Below, piece after piece: positions 18,419-28,065 of a stretch of DNA of 64,000 nt. Below the pieces are notes generated by a model that saw only the letters and a program-made list of their open reading frames with translations, was not told where the DNA came from and ran no database searches. The translations under genes and the position numbers were made by a program. The DNA comes from JACCYX01 sp964610045. GTDB lineage: Bacteria; Chloroflexota; Chloroflexia; Thermomicrobiales; UBA6265. The DNA is taken from assembly GCA_964610045.1 (NCBI GenBank), contig CAZSUN010000002.1, forward strand, positions 48,026 to 112,025. Reading direction: 5' to 3'. The first letter of the stretch is position 1, and the number at the start of each line of letters is the position of its first letter.

Positions 18419-20110
18419 ATGTCATCACTCGCAGAATCCGCCTCGACTCGTTCCACAAGGTGGGGGAGTCGTCGCGATACGCAGGTCCTGGTGATTGGAG
18501 CGGGTATCGCCGGGCTGTCGATGACGCTTCGCCTGCCGCCTTCGCTCAAGGTCGTGGTCGTTACCAAGGGTGCGCTTGGCGAAAGCAATACGTGGTACGC
18601 CCAGGGGGGACTCGCCGCCGCGGTCGGGCTGGACGACGACCCGGACCTTCACTATTCGGACACGATCGCCGCCGGAGCCGGACTCTGCGACGAGACTGCT
18701 GTCCGAACCCTCGTCGAGGGTGGTCCGGAAGCTGTGGACTGGTTGTTGGCGGCGGGTACGCAGTTCGACCGTGACGGCAGCGAACTCGCGCTCGGCAAGG
18801 AAGCAGCACACAGCCGGAACCGGGTCCTGCATGCGGGCGGAGATGCCACCGGGGCGGAAATCGAGCGATCTCTGGTGGCCCGGTTGCGAGCCAGGCCATC
18901 GGTGACCGTCCTCGAACACACAACTGCGATCGACCTCGTACTCAACCAGGACGGCTCATGCGGCGGGGCAATCGTCCAGATCGATGGGGACAGCACGCCG
19001 GTCCTCATCGCTGCAAGTCATACAGTATTGGCGAATGGCGGTGCAGGACAGCTCTGGGGGGTCACGTCAAACCCACCGGGCGCGACCGGTGACGGCGCTG
19101 CGATGGCGATCCGGGCTGGCGCTACCGTGGCGGACCTCGAATTCACCCAGTTTCACCCGACTGTCCTTTCCATTCCGGGTCAGGTGCCATTCCTGGTGAC
19201 CGAGGCGATTCGCGGAGAAGGTGCCTGGCTGCGTTCGGTGGACGGCGACCGTTTCATGGCCGATATCCATCCGCTCGCGGAATTGGCGCCGCGTGACGTT
19301 GTCGCTCGCGCGATTCAGGAGCAGATATCCCGTCACGACGGGAATCCGGTGTACCTGGATTTACGCCACCTCGATCCGGTGATGGTTGGCCACCGATTTC
19401 CGACGATCATGGCAAGGTTGGCCACGATGGGGCTCGACCTCGCTACCGACCTCATCCCGGTAGCCCCTGCCGCCCACTATTTCGTGGGGGGGATCGTAGC
19501 CGGTACGAGAGGCGAAACCAGTATTCCGGGACTGCACGCGATTGGCGAAGTGAGTTGTACAGGTGTCCACGGCGCGAACCGGCTGGCAAGCAATTCTCTG
19601 CTGGAGGGCCTGGTTTTCGGGCTTCGACTCGGTGACAGGCTGGCTGACGATACCGGACACCCACCGGACCAGTCGTTCGAGCAGAGCTCACCCATTGACA
19701 CGACACCACCGCCCCGTGAGGACGACATTCGTGCCAGGATCCAGCGTGCCATGAGCGCCGATGTCGCTGTCGTCCGGAGCGCCGACGGGTTGGGTCGCGC
19801 TGCGGCTGTCATCGATGCGGTCGGACAACAGGTTGTGCACGAAACCGAATACGAGCTTCGAAATCTGTACCTGCTTGCCCGGGAAGTTACGGAGTCGGCA
19901 AGTTTTCGCCGTGAGAGCAGGGGAGCGCACTACCGCCTGGACTTTCCGGAGGCCGACCCGTCACTCGACCATTGTCATCAGTTGGCGACCGTAGTCGAGG
20001 ATATGTCAATGCGCGGTTATGGGTCCCTCATCGAAGCGCTCAACCATCCTGGTGGTCCGGTCGCCCTGTCGACGGCGCTCGACCGCTCCGACTCATCTGG
20101 ATCCGCCTGA
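18419..20110 (+). CDS. nadB: L-aspartate oxidase
   Basis: A flavoprotein of 563 residues that oxidises L-aspartate to iminoaspartate, the first step of de novo NAD synthesis. FAD motif VLVIGAGIAGLSMTL, the substrate-site segment ESNTWYAQGGLAAAVG, and HGANRLASNSLLEGLVFG are diagnostic. The ATG at 18419 has GAGGATC upstream; a TTG at 18392 is possible. nadA and nadC are not adjacent. Downstream folC follows after 134 bases. Confidence 0.93.
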   Translation: MSSLAESASTRSTRWGSRRDTQVLVIGAGIAGLSMTLRLPPSLKVVVVTKGALGESNTWYAQGGLAAAVGLDDDPDLHYSDTIAAGAGLCDETAVRTLVEGGPEAVDWLLAAGTQFDRDGSELALGKEAAHSRNRVLHAGGDATGAEIERSLVARLRARPSVTVLEHTTAIDLVLNQDGSCGGAIVQIDGDSTPVLIAASHTVLANGGAGQLWGVTSNPPGATGDGAAMAIRAGATVADLEFTQFHPTVLSIPGQVPFLVTEAIRGEGAWLRSVDGDRFMADIHPLAELAPRDVVARAIQEQISRHDGNPVYLDLRHLDPVMVGHRFPTIMARLATMGLDLATDLIPVAPAAHYFVGGIVAGTRGETSIPGLHAIGEVSCTGVHGANRLASNSLLEGLVFGLRLGDRLADDTGHPPDQSFEQSSPIDTTPPPREDDIRARIQRAMSADVAVVRSADGLGRAAAVIDAVGQQVVHETEYELRNLYLLAREVTESASFRRESRGAHYRLDFPEADPSLDHCHQLATVVEDMSMRGYGSLIEALNHPGGPVALSTALDRSDSSGSA

Positions 20111-20244
20111 GGCGAGTCGCGCCTGGCCGTCTGGCCAACGAGACCTGGATACCAATGATTTGACGACCCAGCCGAGGAGCTGGAACACAATCTCCCTCAA
20201 GGACAGTGTCATCTCCCGCCTGGAGATCGTGTCAGGAGTGCATT

Positions 20245-21618
20245 TTGCCGCGCTTTGAGTCCTACGACGCTGCCTACGCTGCCATCTGGAACCGGTCCGG
20301 GTGGGACCGCGGCTTCATCAGCAATCCGTTTGCGGGTGACGATGCCGCCCGCCTCGGCCTCGTACGCACCCGCCTCGTCCTCGAGCGACTAGGCGACCCG
20401 GACAGGAAGCTCCCGCTTGTCCATGTCGCCGGCAGCAAGGGCAAGGGGTCGACGACGGCCATGCTGCATGCCATTTACCGCGCCTCCGGCCTCAAGAGCG
20501 GCCGGTTCACCTCCCCGCATCTCCACACCATCCGGGAGAGGTTCGTCGGCGATGAGGCGATGATCGGCCACAAGGATTTTGCCTCAATCGCAAGTGATGT
20601 GTTCGATGCGGTAGAGACGGTCGAAACCGACTATCCGGATGCCGGCCGGCTCACCGCCTGGGAGATCTCGGTGACCATGGCGCTGTTGTGGTTCACCCGC
20701 TGCCAGTGCGACATCGCCGTCATGGAGGTCGGGATGGGCGGCACGCTGGATGCCACCAATGTGATCTCACCAGTCGTGTCGGTTATCACCAGGCTGGATT
20801 TCGAGCACACCGCAATCCTCGGCAAGACGATGCCGGAAATCGCTGCGAACAAGGCCGGAATCATCAAGCAGGGTATTCCAGTGGTGACGGTCAACCAGCC
20901 GCCGGATGGACTCGCTGTCATCGAACATCGCGCGAGGGCACTCGACGCCCCATTGCTGGTCGCCGGTCGCGACTGGACTGTGGAAGGCAACGATCGCGAA
21001 TTCCAGGTCGACGGGCCGTGGTGGACGTACAACGGGCTCGCACTGGCGTTGCCGGGCAAGCATCAGCTCGAAAATGCTGGACTCGCCATTGCGGCCACCG
21101 AGGCTGTGCGCCGTCACCAGACAACAGCGCCTTTTGCAACGGAGGTCGGTATCCGGGAAGGCCTGCGAACCGCGACGCTGCCAGGGAGATTCGAGGTCGT
21201 GGATCAGGGACGGGGACAGGTCGTCGTCCTCGATGGAGCGCACACCCCGGCGTCGATGGACGCCCTCACCCTGACGGTACGTGATCGATTCGGCGACCGG
21301 CCGATCCATGTTATCGCCGGGATGCTGGCAGGACGCGATCCGGCCGAGGTGCTCGCGCCTCTCGCCTCCATCGCCACCTCGATTGTCGTCACGACATCCG
21401 GCAATCCGCGTTCGATCCCCGCTACGGACCTCGCCGCGGCATTACGAATCGCCACAGCACCCGTCTCGGCCAAAAGCACTGTGGGTGAGGCACTGGCGGA
21501 TGCCTCAGGCCGAGGTGCCCCGCTTGTCGTGGTGACGGGATCATTTGGCGTTGTCGCGGATGCGAGGACCTGTCTTGGTTTGAACCTGAGTCCAGGTGAT
21601 CCGGTGGCGCAGGAGTGA
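20245..21618 (+). CDS. folC: Folylpolyglutamate synthase/dihydrofolate synthase
   Basis: Mur-ligase-family enzyme of 457 residues that adds glutamate to folates. P-loop HVAGSKGKGSTTAML, MEVGMGGTLDATN and LDFEHTAILG are canonical FolC motifs, followed by the C-terminal ligase domain. Start is a TTG at 20245 with AGGAG at 20234-20238 six bases upstream; no in-frame ATG fits as well. Confidence 0.93.
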   Translation: MPRFESYDAAYAAIWNRSGWDRGFISNPFAGDDAARLGLVRTRLVLERLGDPDRKLPLVHVAGSKGKGSTTAMLHAIYRASGLKSGRFTSPHLHTIRERFVGDEAMIGHKDFASIASDVFDAVETVETDYPDAGRLTAWEISVTMALLWFTRCQCDIAVMEVGMGGTLDATNVISPVVSVITRLDFEHTAILGKTMPEIAANKAGIIKQGIPVVTVNQPPDGLAVIEHRARALDAPLLVAGRDWTVEGNDREFQVDGPWWTYNGLALALPGKHQLENAGLAIAATEAVRRHQTTAPFATEVGIREGLRTATLPGRFEVVDQGRGQVVVLDGAHTPASMDALTLTVRDRFGDRPIHVIAGMLAGRDPAEVLAPLASIATSIVVTTSGNPRSIPATDLAAALRIATAPVSAKSTVGEALADASGRGAPLVVVTGSFGVVADARTCLGLNLSPGDPVAQE

Positions 21619-21802
21619 CATCCCTTCGATACAGGGGATGTCTCAAGCACCGCGACCTCTGGAGTATCCTTTGGGCGTTTCAGGGGCGATCGAACTCGTC
21701 CCAACTCCACTCCGCCCAACGAGGCCTTTCGATGAATCCATGCGGCAACAACGAGCGTAAACACCATCAGGCCAGTCAGGCTCCACGACTGCAAGGCCGC
21801 AG

Positions 21803-22426
21803 GTGCTGGGCGTTTTGGCGGTGAGTTCGCTGGAAGTCCGAAGTCCCGACCACACCGTGGCGACCGATGCGGAACTGGCAGCCCAGGTAGCCATTGGATC
21901 CGCTGATGCGCTTGAAGTCTTGTACTCCCGGTATGGCAGGCTCGTTCTGTCGTTCGCCACGCGCATGCTGGGTGACCGGGAGTCGGGCGAAGAACTCGTG
22001 CAGGAGGTGTTCGTCAGGGTTTGGCGGCAGGCTGGCGCCTTTGCACCGGAGCGGGGCACGTTTGTCACCTGGCTCCTGAGCATCACGCACAATCTCGCGA
22101 TCGATGCGATACGGAAGCGGCAGCGACGCCCGCAGCGGGCTGACTCGGCAGACCCGGTCCTGCTCCTCGATCAAATCGCCGACGGCAGCCCCACGCTGGA
22201 ACATCATGCCGAACTGGCGCACCTGCGAGAGATATTGGTTCGTGCGATCGGGCAATTGCCCGACGCCCAACGTCAGGCGATCGAACTCGCCTATTTCCGG
22301 GGCCTGACGCAACGGGAGATCGCCGAGGAGACCGGCGAACCACTCGGTACCGTAAAGACGCGTATGCGACTCGGGATGCATAAGCTCCGGGAATACCTGG
22401 AACGACATGAAGTGGAACTGCCGTGA
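21803..22426 (+). CDS. ECF-type sigma factor (SigK-like)
   Basis: A protein of about 207 residues with sigma region 2 (EVLYSRYGRLVLSFATRMLGD to FVTWLLSITHNLAIDAIRKRQRR) and region 4 helix-turn-helix (GLTQREIAEETGEPLGTVKTRMRLGMHKLR). It directs RNA polymerase to a stress or envelope regulon. GTG starts at 21803, 21821 and 21857 are all possible. Its stop overlaps the GTG of the anti-sigma gene, the usual arrangement for a sigma/anti-sigma pair. Confidence 0.88.
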   Translation: MLGVLAVSSLEVRSPDHTVATDAELAAQVAIGSADALEVLYSRYGRLVLSFATRMLGDRESGEELVQEVFVRVWRQAGAFAPERGTFVTWLLSITHNLAIDAIRKRQRRPQRADSADPVLLLDQIADGSPTLEHHAELAHLREILVRAIGQLPDAQRQAIELAYFRGLTQREIAEETGEPLGTVKTRMRLGMHKLREYLERHEVELP

Positions 22427-23277
22427 GTGACCGGCTCGCCCCCCAACCAAACCGACCCAGCGAGCCCGCCTGTGCCGCCTACCTCGACCTCCTGCCTGCC
22501 TATGCGCTGGGAGGAATCGACTTGGCCGACAGGGCTCTGATCGAGCAACACCTACGGTCCTGCGAACGTTGCCGGCACGAACTTGACATCCTGTCGATGA
22601 TTGCGGACAGCCTTCCGCTCTCCTTGCCAATGGACCAGCTTCCGGATCCGGAGTCGTGGCAGGTCATTGCCGAACGCATCAAGTCCGAAGATGCCGGACT
22701 CCCGGTTGTCGCTGCCAGCCTGTGCGATCAACCACCGGTGGACCCCGCCATCGTCGCCACACCCAGCGTATCCCAACCATCCAGGTGGGTGCGTTACCTG
22801 CCCGCGGCACTGGTAGCTCCCCTGGCCCTGGCCCTGATTTTCCTCGGGGCATGGGCGAACGGGCTCCAGAACGACCTCGATGCCCAGGATGCCAGCAACA
22901 CTGCCGCATCCATCTCCCCGGAAATGCTCAACGACAGCAGCGTTCACACCTACGCTGTCGAGCGCTCCTGTACCGATTGCCAGGGCAGTGGGCAGGTTGG
23001 TCTCAGCGCGTCCTCGCAAATGGGCATGCTGGTCGCGTGGGATTTCGATCCTGATCAGGACCACATGGTGTGGGGAGTCACGGCCAACGGGGAAATGCGG
23101 AAGGTCTGCCAGCTCTATGTCAACCCCACCGGGGCAGTGATGCAGACGTTCATGCTTCCGGACAGCGCGGCGACACTCCGGGAAATCTATATAACGGACG
23201 AAGAGGGGCATCTCATCTATGTCGCTCATCTTCGTCCGGTTGATCCTGTTCCGACCGCTGCGCCGATCATCAACTGA
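22423..23277 (+). CDS. Membrane anti-sigma factor (RskA-like, zinc-finger)
   Basis: A 284-residue protein with an N-terminal cytoplasmic anti-sigma domain containing H-x3-C-x2-C (EQHLRSCERC) and a single membrane segment (YLPAALVAPLALALIFLGAW). The external RskA-like domain includes HMVWGVTANGEMRKVCQLYVN. Predicted to sequester the sigma factor encoded just upstream. Start GTG overlaps the previous stop as GTGA. Release is probably by proteolysis, as known for the family. Confidence 0.85.
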   Translation: MSDRLAPQPNRPSEPACAAYLDLLPAYALGGIDLADRALIEQHLRSCERCRHELDILSMIADSLPLSLPMDQLPDPESWQVIAERIKSEDAGLPVVAASLCDQPPVDPAIVATPSVSQPSRWVRYLPAALVAPLALALIFLGAWANGLQNDLDAQDASNTAASISPEMLNDSSVHTYAVERSCTDCQGSGQVGLSASSQMGMLVAWDFDPDQDHMVWGVTANGEMRKVCQLYVNPTGAVMQTFMLPDSAATLREIYITDEEGHLIYVAHLRPVDPVPTAAPIIN

Positions 23278-23326
23278 CCGATCTTCATCCACACCATCAA
23301 CGATGCATCCTGCGCATTCCCCCGTT

Positions 23327-23345
23327 TCCGTGATCCAGTCACGGA
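23327..23345 (+). terminator. Short hairpin after the anti-sigma gene
   Basis: TCCGTGA (23327-23333) and TCACGGA (23339-23345) form a perfect 7-bp stem with a 5-base loop, 50 bases after the anti-sigma stop. No T-run. Weak terminator or processing site at best. Confidence 0.35.
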
Positions 23346-23413
23346 GCGACCAGTGAGCCGGTTTGCGTCATCGCGGTTCGCACCGCTATAGTCGTGCCGG
23401 CGACGAGGCGCCA

Positions 23414-24622
23414 GTGAACGCACTGCCCGCCCGCCGACCTCGCGTGACTGCCTGCAAGACCGGCAACACCACGACCGAAGGGACGAGTGCACGGATGGAT
23501 GCGGTGATACCGGTGACCGACATCGGCAAGGTGAACGCACCAGGCAGGCTTGAAACCGTTCCCAGGACGACGGCCAACACGATACCGGAAACCGGAGTTG
23601 AACTCGCCGGAGACATCGCACCCGGCTCGATTTCCTCCCTCTCCATCCTGATTCCTGTCATGAACGAAGAAGGGAATCTTGGCGAACTCTACGAGCGCCT
23701 GACCCGCTCCCTGCACCGGATTGGACTCCCGTTCGAGATCGTCTTCGTGGACGATGGTTCGTCCGATCAAACGTGGAACCTGATCTGCGGATTGAGCGCG
23801 GCCGATCGCCGGATCATTGGACTTCGCCACCGTCGCAATTTTGGCAAGGCTCAGGCACTTTCCGATGGTTTTGCTGTGGTGCGCGGCGATGTCGTGATCA
23901 CGATGGACGGCGACCTGCAGGACGATCCAGACGAAATTCCCCGCTTCCTCGACATGCTGGATCAAGGATACGATGTCGTCTCCGGATGGAAGCAGCGGAG
24001 ACAGGATCCGCTCGGCAAGACCGCGCCGAGCCGGGTGTTCAACTGGACCGTGCGGAAGACAACCGGAGTGCAACTCCACGATTTCAACTGCGGCTTCAAG
24101 GCCTACCGCCGTGAAGTCACCTCCTCGATCCGCCTGTATGGCGAACTCCACCGGTTCACCCCGGTACTGGCAAGCGCCGAAGGATTCCGTATCGGTGAGC
24201 TTCCGGTCAAGCACCACGCCCGCAAGTGGGGCACCTCCAAGTACGGTTGGTCGCGGCTGACCAAGGGATTCCTCGACCTTCTCACCGTCATTTTCCTGAC
24301 GCAGTACCGGCAACGGCCGATGCACCTGTTCGGTCTGCCAGGGCTTGTTTCAATGGCACTGGGCGTCTTCTTGGGGCTTTGGCTCACCTTCGAGAAGATT
24401 GTGCTCGATCACTCGATTGGCACCCGGCCAGCATTGCTGCTGTCCGTCCTGCTGGTCGTGATCGGTGCACAATTCTTTGGGCTGGGTCTGCTCGGCGAAT
24501 ACCAGGCGCACCGATCCCACGAACCGGCCGAGGCACGGAGACTTCCATTGAGCGCGACAGTCGGTATCGCCAATCGTCCAGAACTTGCGCCACCCACCCC
24601 CACCCCGGAGCAGGCTGGTTGA
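23414..24622 (+). CDS. GT2 glycosyltransferase, polyprenyl-phosphate type
   Basis: A dolichol-phosphate-mannose-synthase/ArnC-like enzyme of about 402 residues. The catalytic domain starts at LSILIPVMNEEGNLGEL and has the metal motif MDGDLQDDP and IVFVDDGSSD. Two C-terminal membrane segments follow (about residues 315-375). It would load a sugar on a polyprenyl phosphate at the inner face, providing donor for GT-C enzymes such as those at 870-4830. GTG at 23414 with GAGGCG upstream is chosen; ATG at 23495 is an alternative. Its end overlaps the next gene. Confidence 0.87.
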   Translation: MNALPARRPRVTACKTGNTTTEGTSARMDAVIPVTDIGKVNAPGRLETVPRTTANTIPETGVELAGDIAPGSISSLSILIPVMNEEGNLGELYERLTRSLHRIGLPFEIVFVDDGSSDQTWNLICGLSAADRRIIGLRHRRNFGKAQALSDGFAVVRGDVVITMDGDLQDDPDEIPRFLDMLDQGYDVVSGWKQRRQDPLGKTAPSRVFNWTVRKTTGVQLHDFNCGFKAYRREVTSSIRLYGELHRFTPVLASAEGFRIGELPVKHHARKWGTSKYGWSRLTKGFLDLLTVIFLTQYRQRPMHLFGLPGLVSMALGVFLGLWLTFEKIVLDHSIGTRPALLLSVLLVVIGAQFFGLGLLGEYQAHRSHEPAEARRLPLSATVGIANRPELAPPTPTPEQAG

Positions 24623-25644
24623 CGAATTCCGGCCAGGCGACATCATCTGGAGATCCACGCTGGCAGCGCCTGAGATCCTGGTTCGGGCCTCTCCTCCGCA
24701 TCCCGACTCCAGTGATTTTCGCAGGCAGCGTGATGCTGGCGATTGCAGTCCTGTGGCTCCAGGGCGCGGCCCAGGAGATGACCGATTCGCTGGGAGAGGC
24801 CGATTGGCGACTCCTGCTTGTCGCAGCTCCCATCTACCTCTTCAGCCTCGCGCTCCTCTGCCTGCGATGGCACCTGCTGGTGAGAATGGCGCAGGGGCGC
24901 TCGAACCTCCCACGTGCGTCCGAGGCATTCCTGACATCGGTCGTCATCAACTACGCAGCCCCGATCGGACTTGCCGTGCCGTCGCGAGCGGCATTGACCA
25001 AGCGTTCCTTGGGTCTCGATCCGCATGCCACCGGCACCATCGCGATCTGGGAGATCGGGATGGATGTGATCATCCTCGGATTCGGATCGCTGGTCTGGCT
25101 CTCGATTGCTGATGGGTCCGGCGCGGCTATCGGCGGTGAGTTGTCGAGTTCCGCCCGTGCCTACGCCCTTGTTGGCGCAATCGCGATCGGTGTAGCAGCT
25201 GTCGCGGGATGGTGGTTCCTGAAGACCGCCGACCGCCGCGCCCGGCTCTTCAGTACCGGCCGGCGGATCCTGCTCGCTCCTGCCGAACGCCCGCGGGTTG
25301 CATCGGTGGCGCTCGTGGTCACCACCGCGTACTGGATCCTGCAGGGAGTCGTCCTGGCAATCCTGTTGCAGGCATTCCATGTGGATGTATCGTTCGAATT
25401 GGTGCTCGGTATCAGCACCATCCCAATTTTGGTGGGAATGCTCAGCCCGATACCAGGTGGCGCCGTGGTTCGTGAAGCGTTGATGTACGCGGTGGCACGG
25501 TTGGCTGGCGTGCCCGGCGGACCTGTCATCGCCGCCGCATTGATCTACCGGCTGGCGTTGTTTGCAGCCATTCCCATCCTCTATGGGATTGTGCGATGGT
25601 GGATCGCCCATGAGACACGGGCGGAAGGGATGGACGTACCATGA
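24619..25644 (+). CDS. Flippase-like membrane protein (LPG synthase TM/UPF0104)
   Basis: A 341-residue protein with about eight hydrophobic segments, resembling the lysylphosphatidylglycerol-synthase transmembrane (YbhN-like) family. LCLRWHLLV and VINYAAPIGLAVPSRAALTKR match the early family motifs and GMLSPIPGGAVVREA the late one. The start is TTG at 24619, overlapping the GT2 stop as TTGA with GGAG eight bases upstream. Such proteins are often placed with polyprenyl-phosphate glycosyltransferases and suspected of lipid-linked sugar transport. Confidence 0.78.
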   Translation: MTNSGQATSSGDPRWQRLRSWFGPLLRIPTPVIFAGSVMLAIAVLWLQGAAQEMTDSLGEADWRLLLVAAPIYLFSLALLCLRWHLLVRMAQGRSNLPRASEAFLTSVVINYAAPIGLAVPSRAALTKRSLGLDPHATGTIAIWEIGMDVIILGFGSLVWLSIADGSGAAIGGELSSSARAYALVGAIAIGVAAVAGWWFLKTADRRARLFSTGRRILLAPAERPRVASVALVVTTAYWILQGVVLAILLQAFHVDVSFELVLGISTIPILVGMLSPIPGGAVVREALMYAVARLAGVPGGPVIAAALIYRLALFAAIPILYGIVRWWIAHETRAEGMDVP

Positions 25645-26282
25645 GCATCAGTGAAACGTATCAGTACGAAGGCAGCCTCCAGGTCGACACCAGCAACTTC
25701 CGGAAGCACACGAGTGAAAACCCGATCCAGCGGAGGCTGATCGACCGCTTCCATCAGCGCATCACCGCGATCGTGTCTGGCTATCACCCGTCAACGCTCC
25801 TGGACGCAGGTTGTGGTGAAGGCTTCGTCGCCGACATCTTCCAGACGGCCATGCCGGAGGTGCAGATCACCGGGTTCGATGTCCTTGCGGATTCGGTCGC
25901 TCTCGCATCGCTCCGCAACCCGCGTGGTTCGTTTGCCGTTGGCGATATCTACAATATCGGATTCCCGGACAGCACCTTTGATGTGGTCTACTGCTTCGAA
26001 GTGCTCGAGCATCTCCACGAACCCGATCGCGCCCTCCGCGAAATGGCCAGAGTCGCGAAAACGGCGGTCGTCCTCAGCGTGCCGCATGAGCCATTCTTCT
26101 GCCTGGCCAATGCGTCGAGAGGCAAGAACCTCGATCAGACGCCAAAGGGGTCAGACCCTGATCACCGGAATTTCTGGTCCCGGCATCAGTTCGCCGATTT
26201 CGCGGCGACAGCCCTCGATGTCAAGCTGGTGACAGGATCGATGCCGTGGACGATCCTCGCGGGGTCGCCAAGACTGGTCTAG
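25641..26282 (+). CDS. SAM-dependent methyltransferase, class I
   Basis: A 213-residue protein with motif I LLDAGCGEGFVADIF, an acidic beta2 residue (ITGFDVLADSV) and motif IV/post-I FDVVYCFEVLEHL, a Methyltransf_11-like fold. ATG overlaps the previous stop (ATGA), completing a GT2-flippase-methyltransferase operon. Substrate unknown, possibly a lipid-linked sugar or an envelope metabolite. Confidence 0.85.
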   Translation: MSISETYQYEGSLQVDTSNFRKHTSENPIQRRLIDRFHQRITAIVSGYHPSTLLDAGCGEGFVADIFQTAMPEVQITGFDVLADSVALASLRNPRGSFAVGDIYNIGFPDSTFDVVYCFEVLEHLHEPDRALREMARVAKTAVVLSVPHEPFFCLANASRGKNLDQTPKGSDPDHRNFWSRHQFADFAATALDVKLVTGSMPWTILAGSPRLV

Positions 26283-26335
26283 CGGTCGCTGGCCACCCGC
26301 CGGGGTACACTGGACGCTCCAGGTGAGGATCGCCC

Positions 26336-28012
26336 ATGACCGGCAACATTCCAGATCGATCGATCAGCAACCCGGACCATGGTCCTGTCAATCCATTGGG
26401 CGGCAGGATCCACCATCCAGTCGACGATCAGGACCGGCGTCGATGGGCGGGATTCGTCGCGTACGTTCGCGTCTGTCCGGAATGCGGCTGGGAAAACGAC
26501 GAACATGCGCTGTTCTGCGTCACCTGCGCGGCCGACCTGCGGCAGATTGTCTCCACCCCATCGAGCAATGCCCGGCCCGGTACAGAGCTGCTGCAGAAAC
26601 GGCTCGAACGGGACCGTCGCCAGGCGGGCAGGCTCCGCCTCGGTGAGACAAAAGGCGGCGGCGGTTGGATCGCAATCGCAATCGTTACCATTGCGGGGAC
26701 GATCGTCGTGAATCCGGCCCGGTCGTTGGCCATACCGATCTGGTTCGTGGCGGTCACGATCGCGGTCGTCGGTATCTGGCAGCTCCGGATCGATGCGAAG
26801 GCGCTCCAACAGTGGGGTAGCGTCTTCGCGACGATCGCCGTCCTGCTCCTCGGCCTGGTTGGCTACCAGGCGATCCAGGCAGCTCCGCCGGATAGCGTCA
26901 CCAGCAGTTCGATCGCCACGCCGTCAAACAATATGGATATGGGACATTCCACGAGCGTTGCGACCCCGTCCGCCACGCTCGTGAGCGGATCGGTCGCCAT
27001 GTCCCAGGGAAACGCGGCCCACGACGGGGTCATGCCCGGCCCGGCGCCGGCCGGTGCACCCCGGCTGGCATGGCAGGCCGACTCCGGGGGCGAACTGTAT
27101 GCCGCGCCGTCGCTCGCGAATGGCATGCTGTATGTCAGTAGCAAGAACGGCCACATCCTCGCCGTTGACGCGTCCACCGGCGCAACCATCTGGTCGAGCG
27201 AATTGTCGTCCTACGTTACCCGGGGGACGCCAGCGATTTCGGACGGCGTTGTCTTCGCCGGAGGCGGATTCGATTTCCATGCATTCGACGCCACAACCGG
27301 TGACGTCCTGTGGCAGGTGCCAGTGCAATACGGAGGTCAGGCCTCCCCCACGATCACGGGAAATGTCGTGCTCGTCACCAGCCAGCAAGGCTGGCTCTAT
27401 GCCCTGGACCGGGGGACGGGCGAGACGGTCTGGAGGATTCCGACCGAAGGTCTCGCGTTCGGCTCGGCGGCGGTTGTGGACAACAACGTCGTCTTCGGGA
27501 CCGACGAGGGGATCATCTACAACGCGAGACTCGACACCGGCCGCCTGAACTGGCGAACGCTGGTAACAGGGTCGGTTTTTGCAACGCCGTCGCTAGCCAA
27601 CAACATGGTCTTCGTCACCACCGCCTCGGGTGAAGTCAACGCGCTGGACCTGGAAACCGGCACCAGGCGCTGGACTGCCAATCATGGCAGCACCGAGTCC
27701 CTGGCGGTATCGGGTGACCTGGTGGTGATTGCTGCCAGTGATGGCGGCGTGTACGGTCTCGATGCGGCGACCGGCGATCAATTGTGGTTGCATCCCGCGG
27801 GGAGTGACGATCTCACTGCTCCGGTGATCGTCGATGGACTCGTGATCATCGGCGCCGGCAGCACGCTCCTGGCCCTGGATGTCGAGACAGGCGAGACCGT
27901 TTGGTACTTCCTGGCCGGCGATGTCATCGAGTCGCCGCCAGTCGTGGTCGGCGGATACGTGTTTTTCGGTGGCCGGGACGGGTTCCTGTACGCAGTGAGC
28001 GCCGAAAGCTAG
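26336..28012 (+). CDS. Zinc-ribbon, membrane-anchored PQQ-repeat beta-propeller protein
   Basis: 558 residues in three parts. A cytoplasmic zinc ribbon has Cys47, Cys50, Cys61 and Cys64 (CPECGWENDEHALFCVTC). Three hydrophobic segments lie at about residues 107-185. An extracytoplasmic PQQ-like beta-propeller of about 360 residues follows, built of repeats such as LYVSSKNGHILAVDASTGATIW, of the BamB/quinoprotein-repeat type. No dehydrogenase catalytic residues are seen, so it is more likely a scaffold or sensor than an enzyme. It follows the methyltransferase after 53 bases. Confidence 0.8.
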   Translation: MTGNIPDRSISNPDHGPVNPLGGRIHHPVDDQDRRRWAGFVAYVRVCPECGWENDEHALFCVTCAADLRQIVSTPSSNARPGTELLQKRLERDRRQAGRLRLGETKGGGGWIAIAIVTIAGTIVVNPARSLAIPIWFVAVTIAVVGIWQLRIDAKALQQWGSVFATIAVLLLGLVGYQAIQAAPPDSVTSSSIATPSNNMDMGHSTSVATPSATLVSGSVAMSQGNAAHDGVMPGPAPAGAPRLAWQADSGGELYAAPSLANGMLYVSSKNGHILAVDASTGATIWSSELSSYVTRGTPAISDGVVFAGGGFDFHAFDATTGDVLWQVPVQYGGQASPTITGNVVLVTSQQGWLYALDRGTGETVWRIPTEGLAFGSAAVVDNNVVFGTDEGIIYNARLDTGRLNWRTLVTGSVFATPSLANNMVFVTTASGEVNALDLETGTRRWTANHGSTESLAVSGDLVVIAASDGGVYGLDAATGDQLWLHPAGSDDLTAPVIVDGLVIIGAGSTLLALDVETGETVWYFLAGDVIESPPVVVGGYVFFGGRDGFLYAVSAES

Positions 28013-28065
28013 ACAGCCCCCGGCGAGAACCGTGGGTGAATCCTTCGCGGTACGCCGGATCCGGT

